A stretch of DNA of 64,000 nt from Seohaeicola_A nanhaiensis (GCF_042654245.1 NZ_JBHSGI010000024.1:558001-622000); one strand, 5' to 3'; numbered from the stretch's first letter, positions 34,825 through 44,164 are shown. Notes: a model not told the origin generated them from the sequence alone. Numbers and translations: made by a program.

Positions 34825-36153
34825 TCAGGCCAGCATCGCCACCGGGTTTTCCAGATTGTCGACGATAGCCTGCAGCAGCTGCGCGCCAAGCGCGCCGTCG
34901 ATCACCCTGTGATCCACGCTCAGCGTCACCGACATGACCGTCGCGACTTCGATCCCGTCCTTGCCGACCACCGGCTTCTTTACCCCGGCGCCCACGGCCA
35001 GGATCGCGCCATGCGGCGGATTGATGACAGCATCGAAATTGTCGATGCCGAACATGCCTAGGTTCGAGATTGCGAAGCTGCCGCCCTGGTATTCGTGCGG
35101 GGCCAGCTTGCGGTCGCGGGCGCGGGTGGCGAGGTCTTTCATCTCGGCCGAGAGGGACGAGATCGACTTCATCTCGGCATCCTTGAGGACCGGCGTGAAC
35201 AGCCCGCCCTCGATGGCGACGGCAACGGCCACGTCCGAGGGTTTAAGCTTCAGGATCCGGTCGCCAGCCCAGACGGCATTGGCATCCGGCACAGCCTGCA
35301 GCGCCAGCGCGCAGGCCTTAATGATGAAGTCGTTCACCGACAGCTTCACGCCGCGCTTTTCCAGCTTGGCGTTCAGCTCCGCCCGGAAGGCCATCAGGGG
35401 ATCGAGCCGTATGTCGCGGCGCAGGTAGAAATGCGGGATCGACTGTTTGGCCTCGGTCAGACGGGCGGCGATGGTCTTGCGCATCCCGTCGAGCTTGACT
35501 TCCTCATAGGCACGTCCGTCATACATCTTCATGACGGTTTCCGCCGACGGACCGGTCGCCAGTGCCGGCTTGGGCGCAGCGGCGGCGGCCGGGGCTTCGG
35601 CCTTGGCGACCTCGGCCGGTTTCGCGGCCTGGGGCTTGGCGTCCTCCACATCGGCCTTGACGATGCGCCCATGCGGGCCCGAGCCTTTCAGGCTGGCGAG
35701 ATCCAGACCCTTCTCGGCAGCGATCCGGCGGGCGAGGGGCGAGGCGAAGATGCGCTCGCCATCCTTGGTCGGTGCCGCCGGGGCAGGGGACTTTTCGGCA
35801 GGCGCGGCCTTCTCGGAGCCCCCTTTGGGCGCCGCCTCGGCACCCGCGTCGGACGCCTTCGGCGCCTCCGTTGCCTTCGCCTTGGGGGCCGGCGCGTCAT
35901 CCGCGCTTTCGCCCTCGGCCAGCAGCACCGCGATGGGGGTGTTCACCTTGACCCCCTCGGTGCCTTCCGCAACCAGCAGCTTGCCGATGGTGCCCTCGTC
36001 CACGGCTTCGAATTCCATCGTCGCCTTGTCGGTCTCGATCTCGGCCAGCAGGTCGCCGGAGGAGACGGTATCGCCCTCCTTGACCAACCATTTCGCCAGC
36101 GTGCCCTCTTCCATGGTGGGCGAGAGGGCGGGCATCAGGATTTCTGTCGGCAT
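34825..36153 (-). CDS. pdhC: Pyruvate dehydrogenase E2, dihydrolipoyl acetyltransferase
   Basis: E2 forms the core of the complex and moves the acetyl group from lipoate to CoA. The 442 residues hold one lipoyl domain (residues 1-80, Lys in ETDKATMEFE), a long Ala/Pro-rich linker, the small subunit-binding domain (ASPLARRIAAEKGLDL, near 140), and the catalytic domain with SVNDFIIKA and the C-terminal DHRVIDGALGAQLL, where His and Asp catalyse. It starts 12 bases after pdhB. Confidence 0.96.
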   Translation of the reverse strand: MPTEILMPALSPTMEEGTLAKWLVKEGDTVSSGDLLAEIETDKATMEFEAVDEGTIGKLLVAEGTEGVKVNTPIAVLLAEGESADDAPAPKAKATEAPKASDAGAEAAPKGGSEKAAPAEKSPAPAAPTKDGERIFASPLARRIAAEKGLDLASLKGSGPHGRIVKADVEDAKPQAAKPAEVAKAEAPAAAAAPKPALATGPSAETVMKMYDGRAYEEVKLDGMRKTIAARLTEAKQSIPHFYLRRDIRLDPLMAFRAELNAKLEKRGVKLSVNDFIIKACALALQAVPDANAVWAGDRILKLKPSDVAVAVAIEGGLFTPVLKDAEMKSISSLSAEMKDLATRARDRKLAPHEYQGGSFAISNLGMFGIDNFDAVINPPHGAILAVGAGVKKPVVGKDGIEVATVMSVTLSVDHRVIDGALGAQLLQAIVDNLENPVAMLA

Positions 36154-36165
36154 GGTCCGCGCTCC

Positions 36166-37539
36166 TTACCTGTAGGTCACTTGCTTGACCGCCTCGATCA
36201 CCTCGGCGGTCGTCACCAGCGCGAGCTTTTCGAGATTGGCCGCATAGGGCATCGGCACGTCCTTGCCGGTGCAGTTGATCACCGGCGCGTCGAGATAGTC
36301 GAAGGCCTGCTGCATGATCACCGACGAGATGTAGCTGCCGACGGAACCCTGCGGCCAGCCTTCCTCGACCGTGACGCAGCGGTTGGTCTTCTTCACCGAG
36401 GCGAGGATGGTTTCGGTGTCCATCGGGCGCAGGGTACGAAGGTCGATGACCTCGGCGGAAATCCCGTCCTCGGCCAGCTTGTCGGCGGCTTCGAGCGCGT
36501 ATTGCATCCCGATGCCGAAGCTGACGATGGTCACGTCCGTGCCTTCGCGCCAGATCCGGGCCTTGCCGAAGGGCACGGTGTAATCCTTGATGTCCGGCAC
36601 GTCGAAGCTGCGCCCGTAGAGGATCTCGTTTTCAAGGAAGATCACCGGGTTCGGATCGCGGATCGCGCTTTTCAGCAGGCCCTTGGCGTCGGAGGCAGAG
36701 TAGGGCATCGCCACCTTGAGGCCGGGGATCTGCATGTACCAGGCCGCGTAATCCTGGCTGTGCTGGGCCGCCACGCGGGCGGCGGCGCCATTGGGGCCGC
36801 GGAAGACGATGGGGCAGCCCATCTGCCCGCCGGACATGTAGAGCGTCTTGGCGGCCGAGTTGATGATCTGGTCGATCGCCTGCATGGCGAAGTTGAAGGT
36901 CATGAACTCGACAATCGGCTTCAGCCCGCCAAAGGCCGCACCGACCGCGATGCCGGCAAAGCCGTGTTCGGTGATCGGCGTGTCGATGATGCGCTTGGGG
37001 CCGAATTCGTCCAGCAGGCCCTGACTTATCTTGTAGGCACCCTGATACTCGGCGACCTCTTCGCCCATCAGGAAGACCTCATCGTCGCCACGCATTTCCT
37101 CGGCCATGGCGTCGCGCAGCGCCTCGCGGACGGTCTGCTGCTTCATCGCGGTGCCTTCCGGCCAGTCGGGCTTGCGCTCGGTCTTCACGGCGGCGGGGGC
37201 GGGGGCCTTTTCGGCCTTGGCCGGCGCCTTGGTTTCGGATTCCGGTTTCTCCTCCGCCTTCGCCTCGGACTTCTCAGGCGCGGCATCGGCGCTTTCGCCC
37301 TCGGCCAGCAGCGTCGCGATCGGGGTGTTGACCTTCACGCCCTCGGTGCCCTCGGAAATCAGGATCTTGCCGATGGTGCCTTCGTCCACCGCCTCAAATT
37401 CCATTGTGGCCTTGTCGGTCTCGATCTCGGCAAGTATGTCGCCGGATTTCACGGTGTCGCCTTCCTTGACCAGCCATTTGGCCAAGGTGCCTTCCTCCAT
37501 CGTGGGGGACAGGGCGGGCATCAGGATTTCAATTGCCAT
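36166..37539 (-). CDS. pdhB: Pyruvate dehydrogenase E1 beta with lipoyl domain
   Basis: The 457 residues join an N-terminal lipoyl domain (EIETDKATMEFE, near residue 40) and an Ala/Lys-rich linker to the E1 beta domain from about residue 135 (TVREALRDAMAEEM, EYQGAYKISQGL, DTPITEHGFAGIAVGAA). A lipoyl domain on E1 beta is a known trait of alphaproteobacteria. E1 alpha and beta together decarboxylate pyruvate with thiamine diphosphate. Operon with pdhA and pdhC. Confidence 0.96.
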   Translation of the reverse strand: MAIEILMPALSPTMEEGTLAKWLVKEGDTVKSGDILAEIETDKATMEFEAVDEGTIGKILISEGTEGVKVNTPIATLLAEGESADAAPEKSEAKAEEKPESETKAPAKAEKAPAPAAVKTERKPDWPEGTAMKQQTVREALRDAMAEEMRGDDEVFLMGEEVAEYQGAYKISQGLLDEFGPKRIIDTPITEHGFAGIAVGAAFGGLKPIVEFMTFNFAMQAIDQIINSAAKTLYMSGGQMGCPIVFRGPNGAAARVAAQHSQDYAAWYMQIPGLKVAMPYSASDAKGLLKSAIRDPNPVIFLENEILYGRSFDVPDIKDYTVPFGKARIWREGTDVTIVSFGIGMQYALEAADKLAEDGISAEVIDLRTLRPMDTETILASVKKTNRCVTVEEGWPQGSVGSYISSVIMQQAFDYLDAPVINCTGKDVPMPYAANLEKLALVTTAEVIEAVKQVTYR

Positions 37540-37581
37540 CTTACGCGTCTCCCTCGTGGATCTTGCCTGCGGTCCGCTTCA

Positions 37582-38601
37582 TCATGCCGCCTCCTCGTCC
37601 TGCGGCGCCACGTCCGCGTAGATGTCGGTCCAGAGTTCGGAGACATCCGGTTCGGGGCTTTCCTTGGCGAATTCGGCCGAGGCGTTGACGATCTCCTTGA
37701 TCTCCTTGTCGATCTCCTTGAGCTGGTCCTCGGTCGCGTGCTTGCCGGTCAGCAGCATGCCCCGGACCTGCTCGATGGGATCGCGCTCTTCGCGCATCTT
37801 CTGCACTTCCTCGCGGGTCCGGTATTTCGCCGGGTCCGACATGGAGTGGCCGCGATAGCGGTAGGTTTTGACTTCGAGGATATAGGGGCCTTCGCCCGAG
37901 CGGCAGTGCGCCACGGCCTTCTCGCCGGCTTCCTTGACCGCGAGCACGTTCATACCGTCGACCAGTTCCCCCGGAATGCCGAAGGCTTCGCCGCGCTTGT
38001 GGATCTCTTCGGTGGAGGTGGAGCGTTTCTGCGCGGTGCCCATGGCATACTGGTTGTTCTCGATCACGAAGATCACCGGCAGTTTCCAGAGTGCCGCCAT
38101 GTTGAAGGATTCGTAGACCTGGCCCTGGTTCGCCGCGCCATCCCCGAAATAGGTGAAGGTCACGCGGCCATTGTCCTTGTAGCGGTCCGAGAAGGCGAGG
38201 CCGGCGCCCAGCGGCACCTGAGCGCCGACGATACCATGACCACCGTAGAAGTGCTTTTCTCGGCTGAACATGTGCATCGAGCCGCCCTTGCCCTTGGAGT
38301 AGCCGCCTTCGCGGCCGGTGAGCTCGGCCATCACGCCCTTGGCGTCCATGCCGCAGGCCAGCATGTGCCCGTGATCGCGATAGGAGGTGATGCGCTTGTC
38401 GCCCTCTTCGGCTGCGGCTTCCAGCCCGACCACCACGGCTTCCTGACCGATGTAGAGGTGGCAGAAACCGCCGATCAGGCCCATGCCGTACAGCTGGCCG
38501 GCCTTTTCTTCGAATCGCCGGATGAGCAGCATGTCGCGGTAGTAGCCGAGCATCTCTTCAGCGGAAACATTAGGCTTCTTGGTCGTTTTGCGGGCCACCA
38601 T
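37582..38601 (-). CDS. pdhA: Pyruvate dehydrogenase E1 alpha
   Basis: The 339-residue E1 alpha subunit binds thiamine diphosphate. Motifs include GGSMHMF and the thiamine site GDGAANQGQVYESFNMA, and the phospho-loop region YRGHSMSDPAKYR. ATG 38601 is chosen for the GGGAGGG site just upstream; an ATG 8 codons earlier lies inside that site. A perfect palindrome (38627-38648) starts 26 bases upstream. The gene opens the pdhA-pdhB-pdhC operon. Confidence 0.96.
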   Translation of the reverse strand: MVARKTTKKPNVSAEEMLGYYRDMLLIRRFEEKAGQLYGMGLIGGFCHLYIGQEAVVVGLEAAAEEGDKRITSYRDHGHMLACGMDAKGVMAELTGREGGYSKGKGGSMHMFSREKHFYGGHGIVGAQVPLGAGLAFSDRYKDNGRVTFTYFGDGAANQGQVYESFNMAALWKLPVIFVIENNQYAMGTAQKRSTSTEEIHKRGEAFGIPGELVDGMNVLAVKEAGEKAVAHCRSGEGPYILEVKTYRYRGHSMSDPAKYRTREEVQKMREERDPIEQVRGMLLTGKHATEDQLKEIDKEIKEIVNASAEFAKESPEPDVSELWTDIYADVAPQDEEAA

Positions 38602-38626
38602 TGGCGTTCCCTCCCCTTCGTCCAAA

Positions 38627-38648
38627 GATAGTTTAGCGTTAAACTATC
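38627..38648. promoter_or_regulatory. Palindromic operator candidate ahead of pdhA
   Basis: GATAGTTTA and TAAACTATC are perfect inverted repeats separated by GCGT, ending 26 bases from the pdhA start codon. The core TAGTTTA-N4-TAAACTA also occurs ahead of lpd at 54794-54811, with a similar distance to the start codon. This position, between any promoter and the ribosome site, suits a repressor site. Confidence 0.65.
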
Positions 38649-38700
38649 CAATAGGCGAAAATTGCCAGAATGGCGAGAGTCTATTTGCCGTGGACAAGCG

Positions 38701-39000
38701 TCAGCGGATGACGATTTCGTCGGTGCGCAGATATCCCAGGACCGAACGCGCCTGCTGATCCAGCAGGTCGAGGTCGAGGTAGTTGTCCGACAGCCGGTGC
38801 GTCAGGTTCTCGACCTCGGTGATCTGCGCCTTGATCTCGGCGAGTTCACGGCGCAGCGTCATTTCCTCGGCGGAGATCTCGACCCGGCGAAAGACACCGT
38901 AATCCCCCTGCACGGCGGCAAAGGTGAAATAGGCGCCCAGGCTGAACGCCAGGGCGAAGAAGATGAAACCGCCAAATCCGGGACGTGTGGAACGGGTCAA
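38701..39000 (-). CDS. FtsB/DivIC-like septum formation protein
   Basis: A 99-residue single-pass membrane protein: one transmembrane helix (about 10-28) and a coiled coil (about 43-75, ELAEIKAQITEVENLTHRL), then DLLDQQARSVLGYLRTDE, the typical end of FtsB-like proteins. FtsB helps build the division complex with FtsL and FtsQ. It lies between pdhA and the aldolase gene, a common neighbourhood of this family in alphaproteobacteria. Confidence 0.88.
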   Translation of the reverse strand: MTRSTRPGFGGFIFFALAFSLGAYFTFAAVQGDYGVFRRVEISAEEMTLRRELAEIKAQITEVENLTHRLSDNYLDLDLLDQQARSVLGYLRTDEIVIR

Positions 39001-39120
39001 CGCGCTGCCTCTTCTGGCGCTCTTGCGTGGCGCCTTTGGACACTATGGCACAGGCGATTCGCGCTGTGAATCCCCGTCTTTAGGAATTCGCAGCGATCCG
39101 CCGATCGTGGCCGGCCGGAC

Positions 39121-40014
39121 TCAGCCGGCGACCGATGCGGCGTGAATGCTGTCGATAGTTTTCGCGATGGTGGCGTTGAAATCGGCATCCGACTGCTGGG
39201 CCGACAGCCCTTCGGTGAGCGCGCGGCTGAACGAGGCGATGATGCCACTGTTCTGCGCCAGCCGTTCGTTGGCCTCGTCGCGCGAATAGCCGCCCGAGAG
39301 TGCCACGACCCGCATGACGCGCGGATGATCGACCAGCGGTTTGTAGAGGTTGGCGGTGTCGGGCAGGGTCAGCTTGAGCATGACCTGCTGGTCCGCAGGC
39401 AGGGCATCGAGGCAGCGCAGGATTTCGGCCAGCAGGATATCCTCGGCGGCGGCCTTGTCGGCGATCGAGATGGTCACCTCCGGTTCGATGATCGGGACCA
39501 GGCCCTTGGCAAGAACCTGTCTGCCGATCTCGAACTGCTGGTCGACGACCGCCTTGATGCCCGAGGGCGAGGCCGCGTCGATCACCGAACGCTCCTTGGT
39601 GCCGAAAATGCCCTTGGCGACGGCACGGTCGAGCAGGGCGTCGAGACCCGGCATCGGCTTCATCAGCTTGACGCCGTCCTTGGCCTCCTCAAGGCCCTTG
39701 TCGATCTTCAGGAAGGGAACAACGCCGCGCTTTTCCCAGAGGAACTGAGCGGCGGGCATGCCGTCAATCTCGCGGTCCATCGTCATCTCGAACAGGATCG
39801 CGCCGATCACCTTCTCGCCGGTAAAGGCGGGGGCGGTGGCGATCCGGGCGCGCATGGCATGGATCAGGTCGAACATTTCTGCGTCCGAGCCATAGGCGCT
39901 TTCCTCGATGCCGTAGAGTTTCAACGCCTTCGGGGTCGAGCCGCCGCTCTGGTCCAGCGCGGCGATAAAGCCACCGGCGGAGGTCATCTGCTTGATCTGT
40001 TCGGCGTTGGGCAT
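39121..40014 (-). CDS. Fructose-bisphosphate aldolase, class I
   Basis: The 297-residue enzyme splits fructose 1,6-bisphosphate into triose phosphates, or does the reverse. It is the class I form, which uses a Schiff-base Lys rather than a metal: VPFLKIDKGLE is the Lys-containing segment, preceded by the ALDQSGGSTPKAL start. C-terminal VALSGGYSRDEANERLA closes the phosphate site. Located between the FtsB-like gene and pgk, so glycolytic genes cluster here. Confidence 0.95.
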   Translation of the reverse strand: MPNAEQIKQMTSAGGFIAALDQSGGSTPKALKLYGIEESAYGSDAEMFDLIHAMRARIATAPAFTGEKVIGAILFEMTMDREIDGMPAAQFLWEKRGVVPFLKIDKGLEEAKDGVKLMKPMPGLDALLDRAVAKGIFGTKERSVIDAASPSGIKAVVDQQFEIGRQVLAKGLVPIIEPEVTISIADKAAAEDILLAEILRCLDALPADQQVMLKLTLPDTANLYKPLVDHPRVMRVVALSGGYSRDEANERLAQNSGIIASFSRALTEGLSAQQSDADFNATIAKTIDSIHAASVAG

Positions 40015-40118
40015 TGGGAAACTCGCTCTCGGAAAAAAGGGTGATTTGGGCGGTGTTTATGGCAGGCCGCGCGGCGTTTCAACTCGCGCGTTGGCTGTTT
40101 GCGCCAACAGCGCGGGGC

Positions 40119-41687
40119 TCAGCGCAGGCGGCCGGGAACGTCCTTGGCGATCCAGTCCCGCAGCACGCCGTTGTCGATGCTGTTGGCCTCTTCCGCCCAT
40201 CCCTTCGCGTCGCCGCGCAGGCGCATGATCTCGCCGATCTCGTCGCGCAGCGCGGCGCTCGACGCATCGCCGGCGGCGGCCGCCATGGAAGACCAGTAAT
40301 AGGCGGCAAGCCACGAGCGGGGGCGGCGTGTCCCGCCCAGAAACTCGCGCGCGGCGCTGCGCATCCCGGCCAGATCGCCATACAGCGCATCGTCGGGATC
40401 GCCCAGCAGGCTGCCCTGTTGCTCGACAGCCTTGGCGAAGGGCACCTCCCGCTCGATCCGGTCGAGCAGGGCCAAGCTGCCGGGAATGCCGCTCGCCGCC
40501 GCGCGCAGGGCGTGGCCGTAGGCGTCGACCGGTTTGATCGCGGCGATTTCGGAGGCGATCAGGAAATTGGCCTGTGTATTGCCCTCGCGCGCCAGCGGCA
40601 GCAGCAGACGGATACCGCCGTTCGGGTTCTTGGGCGCGCCGATACCGGTGATCAGCGCGCGTCCGATGTCAAAGGCGTTTTCGGGCGGCGTCTCGGCCTT
40701 CATCGCGGCGTCGAGCGCGGCCACCGAGATCGCCGAGGCCAGTTGCGGCTGGCTGTGCGAGACGGTCGGGTTCAGCGCGTCGAACAGCGGGGCAAAGGCG
40801 GGCTCCTGCGTCAGGTCGATGCGCAGCGGTGCCGTTTCGATGGCGGTCGCGACAACGACCTGCCGGCCGGTGGTCAGGAAACTTGCCGCCACGGCCCCGG
40901 CGTCGCGGGCAAAGGCGCGCTGTTTCTCGGTCAGCGCGACGCCTTCGCCGTTGGCGTCCTGAAGCGAGGCCTCGATCCCGGCACCGATAACCGGTCCAAT
41001 CTCTTCGGGGTTGACCGGTCCCGGCATGATGAACTTGCGGGTAATGTCCCAGGCGCCGCGATCCTGAATGGCGACAACCGCACCGTTCACGTCGATGGCC
41101 CCGCGCGGTTCGGGTTCTTCGAGCGAGAAGTCCATACGGTAGCTGATGTAGTCGAGGTCGATTTCGGCATCGACCGTGGCCAGCTTGTCCAGATCGGCGC
41201 TGATGCGCGCCATCATGCCACCGCTGGGGTAATCATAGGTGACATCCGCCTCGATGCGCCCCGCCGTAACCTGCGGCAGGCCGATGCCGCGCAGCATGCC
41301 CGCCGGTTGCAGGGGCAGGCATCCCGCCTCCATCGCAACGCCGTCCAGCGCGATGCGGAACCGCCGGGCGTCTCGCACGTCGATCGGCTGGCCGTTCATC
41401 GTCAGCCGTTCGATGCGCACCTCGCACATCCCTTCGGGCACGTCGGGCAGATAGGGGGCGATCCGCACGCCGGTCAGCACGATACGCAGCGCGGCCGGGT
41501 CGATGCTGACCTGATCATAGCGGATATCGGCCAGCAGCCGCGCCCAGCTCATTACCGAGTTGAGCGCGAGCGTGCCGATGCTTTCGACCGAGAAGGCGTC
41601 CCAGAAACTTGGCCTTTGGCTCTCCTGCGCGGCGACCGGCGTGGCCAGCGCCGCAAGGGTGGCAAGTGTCGTCAGGGGCTGTCTCAT
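40119..41687 (-). CDS. Secreted protein of unknown function
   Basis: A 522-residue protein with a clear signal peptide (MRQPLTTLATLAALATPVAA, cut before QE). The mature part has no motif I recognise. Its first 350 residues look beta-rich (for example VSIDPAALRIVLTGVRIAPYLPD), and the last 150 are helical and Ala-rich. It lies between the aldolase gene and pgk in the same direction, 36 bases from pgk, so it may be cotranscribed. Conserved hypothetical in character; likely periplasmic. Confidence 0.75.
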   Translation of the reverse strand: MRQPLTTLATLAALATPVAAQESQRPSFWDAFSVESIGTLALNSVMSWARLLADIRYDQVSIDPAALRIVLTGVRIAPYLPDVPEGMCEVRIERLTMNGQPIDVRDARRFRIALDGVAMEAGCLPLQPAGMLRGIGLPQVTAGRIEADVTYDYPSGGMMARISADLDKLATVDAEIDLDYISYRMDFSLEEPEPRGAIDVNGAVVAIQDRGAWDITRKFIMPGPVNPEEIGPVIGAGIEASLQDANGEGVALTEKQRAFARDAGAVAASFLTTGRQVVVATAIETAPLRIDLTQEPAFAPLFDALNPTVSHSQPQLASAISVAALDAAMKAETPPENAFDIGRALITGIGAPKNPNGGIRLLLPLAREGNTQANFLIASEIAAIKPVDAYGHALRAAASGIPGSLALLDRIEREVPFAKAVEQQGSLLGDPDDALYGDLAGMRSAAREFLGGTRRPRSWLAAYYWSSMAAAAGDASSAALRDEIGEIMRLRGDAKGWAEEANSIDNGVLRDWIAKDVPGRLR

Positions 41688-41723
41688 GCGGGATCCTCCT
41701 CTGTCGGTCCCGGACAGGTTACC

Positions 41724-42914
41724 TCATTTCTCCAAGGCCGCAACGCCGGGCAGCACCTTGCCTTCCATCCATTCCAGGAATGCGCCGCCGGCGGTGGAGA
41801 TATAGGAGAAGTCGTCGCCCGCTCCGGCCTGGTTGAGTGCGGCGACGGTATCGCCGCCGCCGGCCACGCTGACCAGTTTGCCCGCGCGTGTCAGTTCGGC
41901 CGCCTTGCGGGCCGCCGCATTGGTGGCGGTGTCGAAGGGTTCGATTTCGAAGGCGCCCAGCGGGCCGTTCCAGATCAGTGTCTTGGCGGCGTCAAAGGCC
42001 TGCGCGATTTCGGCCACCGTCTGCGGGCCGGCGTCGAGGATCATCGCGTCTGCCGGGCAGGCGCTGGCGGCGACGGTTTCTGAGGCGGCATTCGCCTTGA
42101 ACTCGCGCGCGACCACCACATCGACGGGCAGCAGGATGCGGCAGCCCGCGGCCTCGGCCTTGCCGAGAATCTCGCGCGCGGTGGGGGCCATGTCGTGTTC
42201 GCAGAGCGACTTGCCCACGTCCACACCCTGCGCGGCGAGGAAGGTGTTGGCCATGCCGCCGCCGATCACCAGCGTGTCCACCTTGGCCACGAGATTGCCC
42301 AGCAGGTCGAGCTTGGTCGACACCTTCGCCCCGCCGACCACCGCCACCACCGGGCGCTGCGGGGTGCCAAGCGCGGCCTCGAGCGCCGAGAGTTCGGCCT
42401 GCATCAGACGTCCGGCGCAAGAGGGCAGGAGGCGCGCAACACCCTCGGTCGAGGCATGGGCGCGGTGGGCGGCCGAGAAAGCGTCGTTGCAATAGATGTC
42501 GCCAAGGCGCGCGAATTCGGCGGCGAGGGCGGCGTCGTTCTTTTCCTCGCCGGGGTGAAAGCGGGTGTTCTCCAGCAGCAGGACCTGACCCGGTGCCAGC
42601 GCGGCCACCGCTGCCTCGGCCGCGGGCCCGCGGCAATCTGCGCAGAACATCACCGGCACGCCAAGCGCCTTTTCAAGCTCGGGCACCAGAGGGGCAAGCG
42701 ACATTTCGGCGACCACCTTGCCCTTGGGCCGGCCGAAATGCGCCAGCAGGATCGGCTTGCCGCCGGCAGCCAGAATGTCGGCCACGGTGGGGGCGATGCG
42801 GGTGATCCGGGTGGCGTCGGTGACGCGCCCGTCTTCGAGAGGGACGTTGATATCGACGCGTACCAACACGCGTTTGCCGTTCAAGTCCATGTCGTCCAGC
42901 GTGTTCCAGGCCAT
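41724..42914 (-). CDS. pgk: Phosphoglycerate kinase
   Basis: PGK interconverts 1,3-bisphosphoglycerate and 3-phosphoglycerate with ADP/ATP. The 396 residues start with MAWNTLDDMDLNGKRVLVRVDINVP, whose RVDINVP is the family signature. The substrate His-Phe-Gly-Arg-Pro (AHFGRPKG) and the C-terminal AGGGDTVAAL nucleotide motif are present. ATG 42914 is chosen because the open frame upstream lacks similarity. Confidence 0.96.
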   Translation of the reverse strand: MAWNTLDDMDLNGKRVLVRVDINVPLEDGRVTDATRITRIAPTVADILAAGGKPILLAHFGRPKGKVVAEMSLAPLVPELEKALGVPVMFCADCRGPAAEAAVAALAPGQVLLLENTRFHPGEEKNDAALAAEFARLGDIYCNDAFSAAHRAHASTEGVARLLPSCAGRLMQAELSALEAALGTPQRPVVAVVGGAKVSTKLDLLGNLVAKVDTLVIGGGMANTFLAAQGVDVGKSLCEHDMAPTAREILGKAEAAGCRILLPVDVVVAREFKANAASETVAASACPADAMILDAGPQTVAEIAQAFDAAKTLIWNGPLGAFEIEPFDTATNAAARKAAELTRAGKLVSVAGGGDTVAALNQAGAGDDFSYISTAGGAFLEWMEGKVLPGVAALEK

Positions 42915-43040
42915 GTCACTACTCCTTGCACCTTCGCCGGCGGTTTTTCCCGCAATTCGCCGCCCGGTCAATCCCGTCACTTGGCAATCGGCCCGCGCGG
43001 CCTTAGGTGTACGGGCAACGAATTCAGACAGGAGCGCCAC

Positions 43041-43547
43041 ATGGCCGAGATCAAAGACCCCGAAAACACCATCCTGATCGAGCTGAAGGGCGGCACCGTC
43101 GTCATCGAACTGCTGCCCGATGTCGCGCCGAAACATGCCGAGCGCATGAAGGAACTGGCGCGCTCGGGCCAGTATGACAACGTCGCCTTTCACCGGGTGA
43201 TCGACGGGTTCATGGCGCAGACCGGCGACGTTCAGCACGGCGACATGGAAGACGGGTTCAACATCCGCATGGCGGGCACCGGCGGGTCCGATCTGCCCGA
43301 TCTGCCGGCGGAATTCTCGGGCATTCCGCACGATCGCGGCACCTTGGGCGCCGCACGCTCGCAGAACCCGAACAGCGCCAATTCGCAGTTCTTCATCAAC
43401 TTCAAGGACAACCACTTCCTGAACCGCCAGTACACGGTCTATGGCCGGGTCATCGACGGGATGGAGCATGTGGATGCCATCGTGCGCGGCGAGCCGCCGG
43501 CCGAGCCGGACCGGATGATCTCGGTCAAGGTGGCCGCAGATGCGTAA
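43041..43547 (+). CDS. Cyclophilin-type peptidyl-prolyl isomerase, cytoplasmic
   Basis: A 168-residue cyclophilin with no signal peptide. The active-site segments are AFHRVIDGFMAQTGD, SANSQFFIN and YTVYGRVIDGME. It speeds prolyl isomerisation during folding. ATG 43041 follows AGGAG. Its end overlaps the next cyclophilin gene by 8 bases; the two are clearly paralogues, divided between cytoplasm and periplasm. Confidence 0.95.
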   Translation: MAEIKDPENTILIELKGGTVVIELLPDVAPKHAERMKELARSGQYDNVAFHRVIDGFMAQTGDVQHGDMEDGFNIRMAGTGGSDLPDLPAEFSGIPHDRGTLGAARSQNPNSANSQFFINFKDNHFLNRQYTVYGRVIDGMEHVDAIVRGEPPAEPDRMISVKVAADA

Positions 43548-44088
43548 TCTCGTCGCCGCGGCCCTGCTGCTGGCCGCCACGCCGGCGCTGGCCACCGGTC
43601 TCAGGATTGAGGTCGAGGGCGAGGCCAATGGAACCGTCCTCATCGACCTGATGGAGGACGTCGCGCCGAAGCATGTCGAGCAGATCACCGCCCTGGCCGC
43701 CGAAGGTGCCTATGACGGCGTGGTGTTTCACCGCGTGATCGACGGCTTCATGGCCCAGACCGGCGACGTCGAATTCGGCAAGCTGGGCGGCGACATGCGC
43801 CGCGCGGGCACCGGCGGGTCCAGCCGGCCCGACCTGCCGGCCGAATTCTCGGATGTGCCGTTCGAGCGGGGCGTCGTAGGCATGGCCCGGGCGCAGGATC
43901 CGGACAGTGCAAATTCGCAGTTCTTCATCATGTTCGCGCCAGGCGACTTCCTGAATGGTCAGTATACGGTCGTCGGCAAGGTCGTCGAAGGCATGGACGT
44001 GGTCGACAAGATCAAGCGCGGGGCAGGCCCCAACGGCGCGGTGATCGGTCAGCCCGACGTGATGAAAAAGGTGACCGTCACCGAGTGA
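43540..44088 (+). CDS. Cyclophilin-type peptidyl-prolyl isomerase, exported
   Basis: A 182-residue cyclophilin with a signal peptide (LVAAALLLAATPALA, cut near residue 19). The core repeats the pattern of its neighbour: VFHRVIDGFMAQTGD, SANSQFFIMF and YTVVGKVVEGMD. It likely works in the periplasm. It starts inside the end of the preceding gene, so translation is probably coupled. A terminator follows. Confidence 0.94.
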   Translation: MRNLVAAALLLAATPALATGLRIEVEGEANGTVLIDLMEDVAPKHVEQITALAAEGAYDGVVFHRVIDGFMAQTGDVEFGKLGGDMRRAGTGGSSRPDLPAEFSDVPFERGVVGMARAQDPDSANSQFFIMFAPGDFLNGQYTVVGKVVEGMDVVDKIKRGAGPNGAVIGQPDVMKKVTVTE

Positions 44089-44114
44089 CGGCATTTACAT
44101 CGCTGAAATGCAAA

Positions 44115-44139
44115 GCGCCGCCGGGACCACCGGCGGCGC
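44115..44139. terminator. Terminator between cyclophilin and bactofilin genes
   Basis: GCGCCGCCGG and CCGGCGGCGC form a 10 bp stem with a 5-base loop, followed by GTTT on the plus strand and, on the minus strand, by TTTGC. It lies between convergent genes and may end both. Confidence 0.75.
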
Positions 44140-44164
44140 GTTTCGTTCGGGCCGGTGCCCTGGC

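Noticed and set aside
35095..38631. Very long open frame (1178 codons) on the plus strand opposite pdhA-pdhC
   Set aside because: It is the reverse complement of three clear pyruvate dehydrogenase genes, and the GC-rich third positions keep stops away. It has no own ribosome site or recognisable domain.
40014..42083. Long plus-strand open frame (689 codons)
   Set aside because: It lies opposite the secreted protein gene, the aldolase start and pgk. It is a GC-content artefact with no domain.
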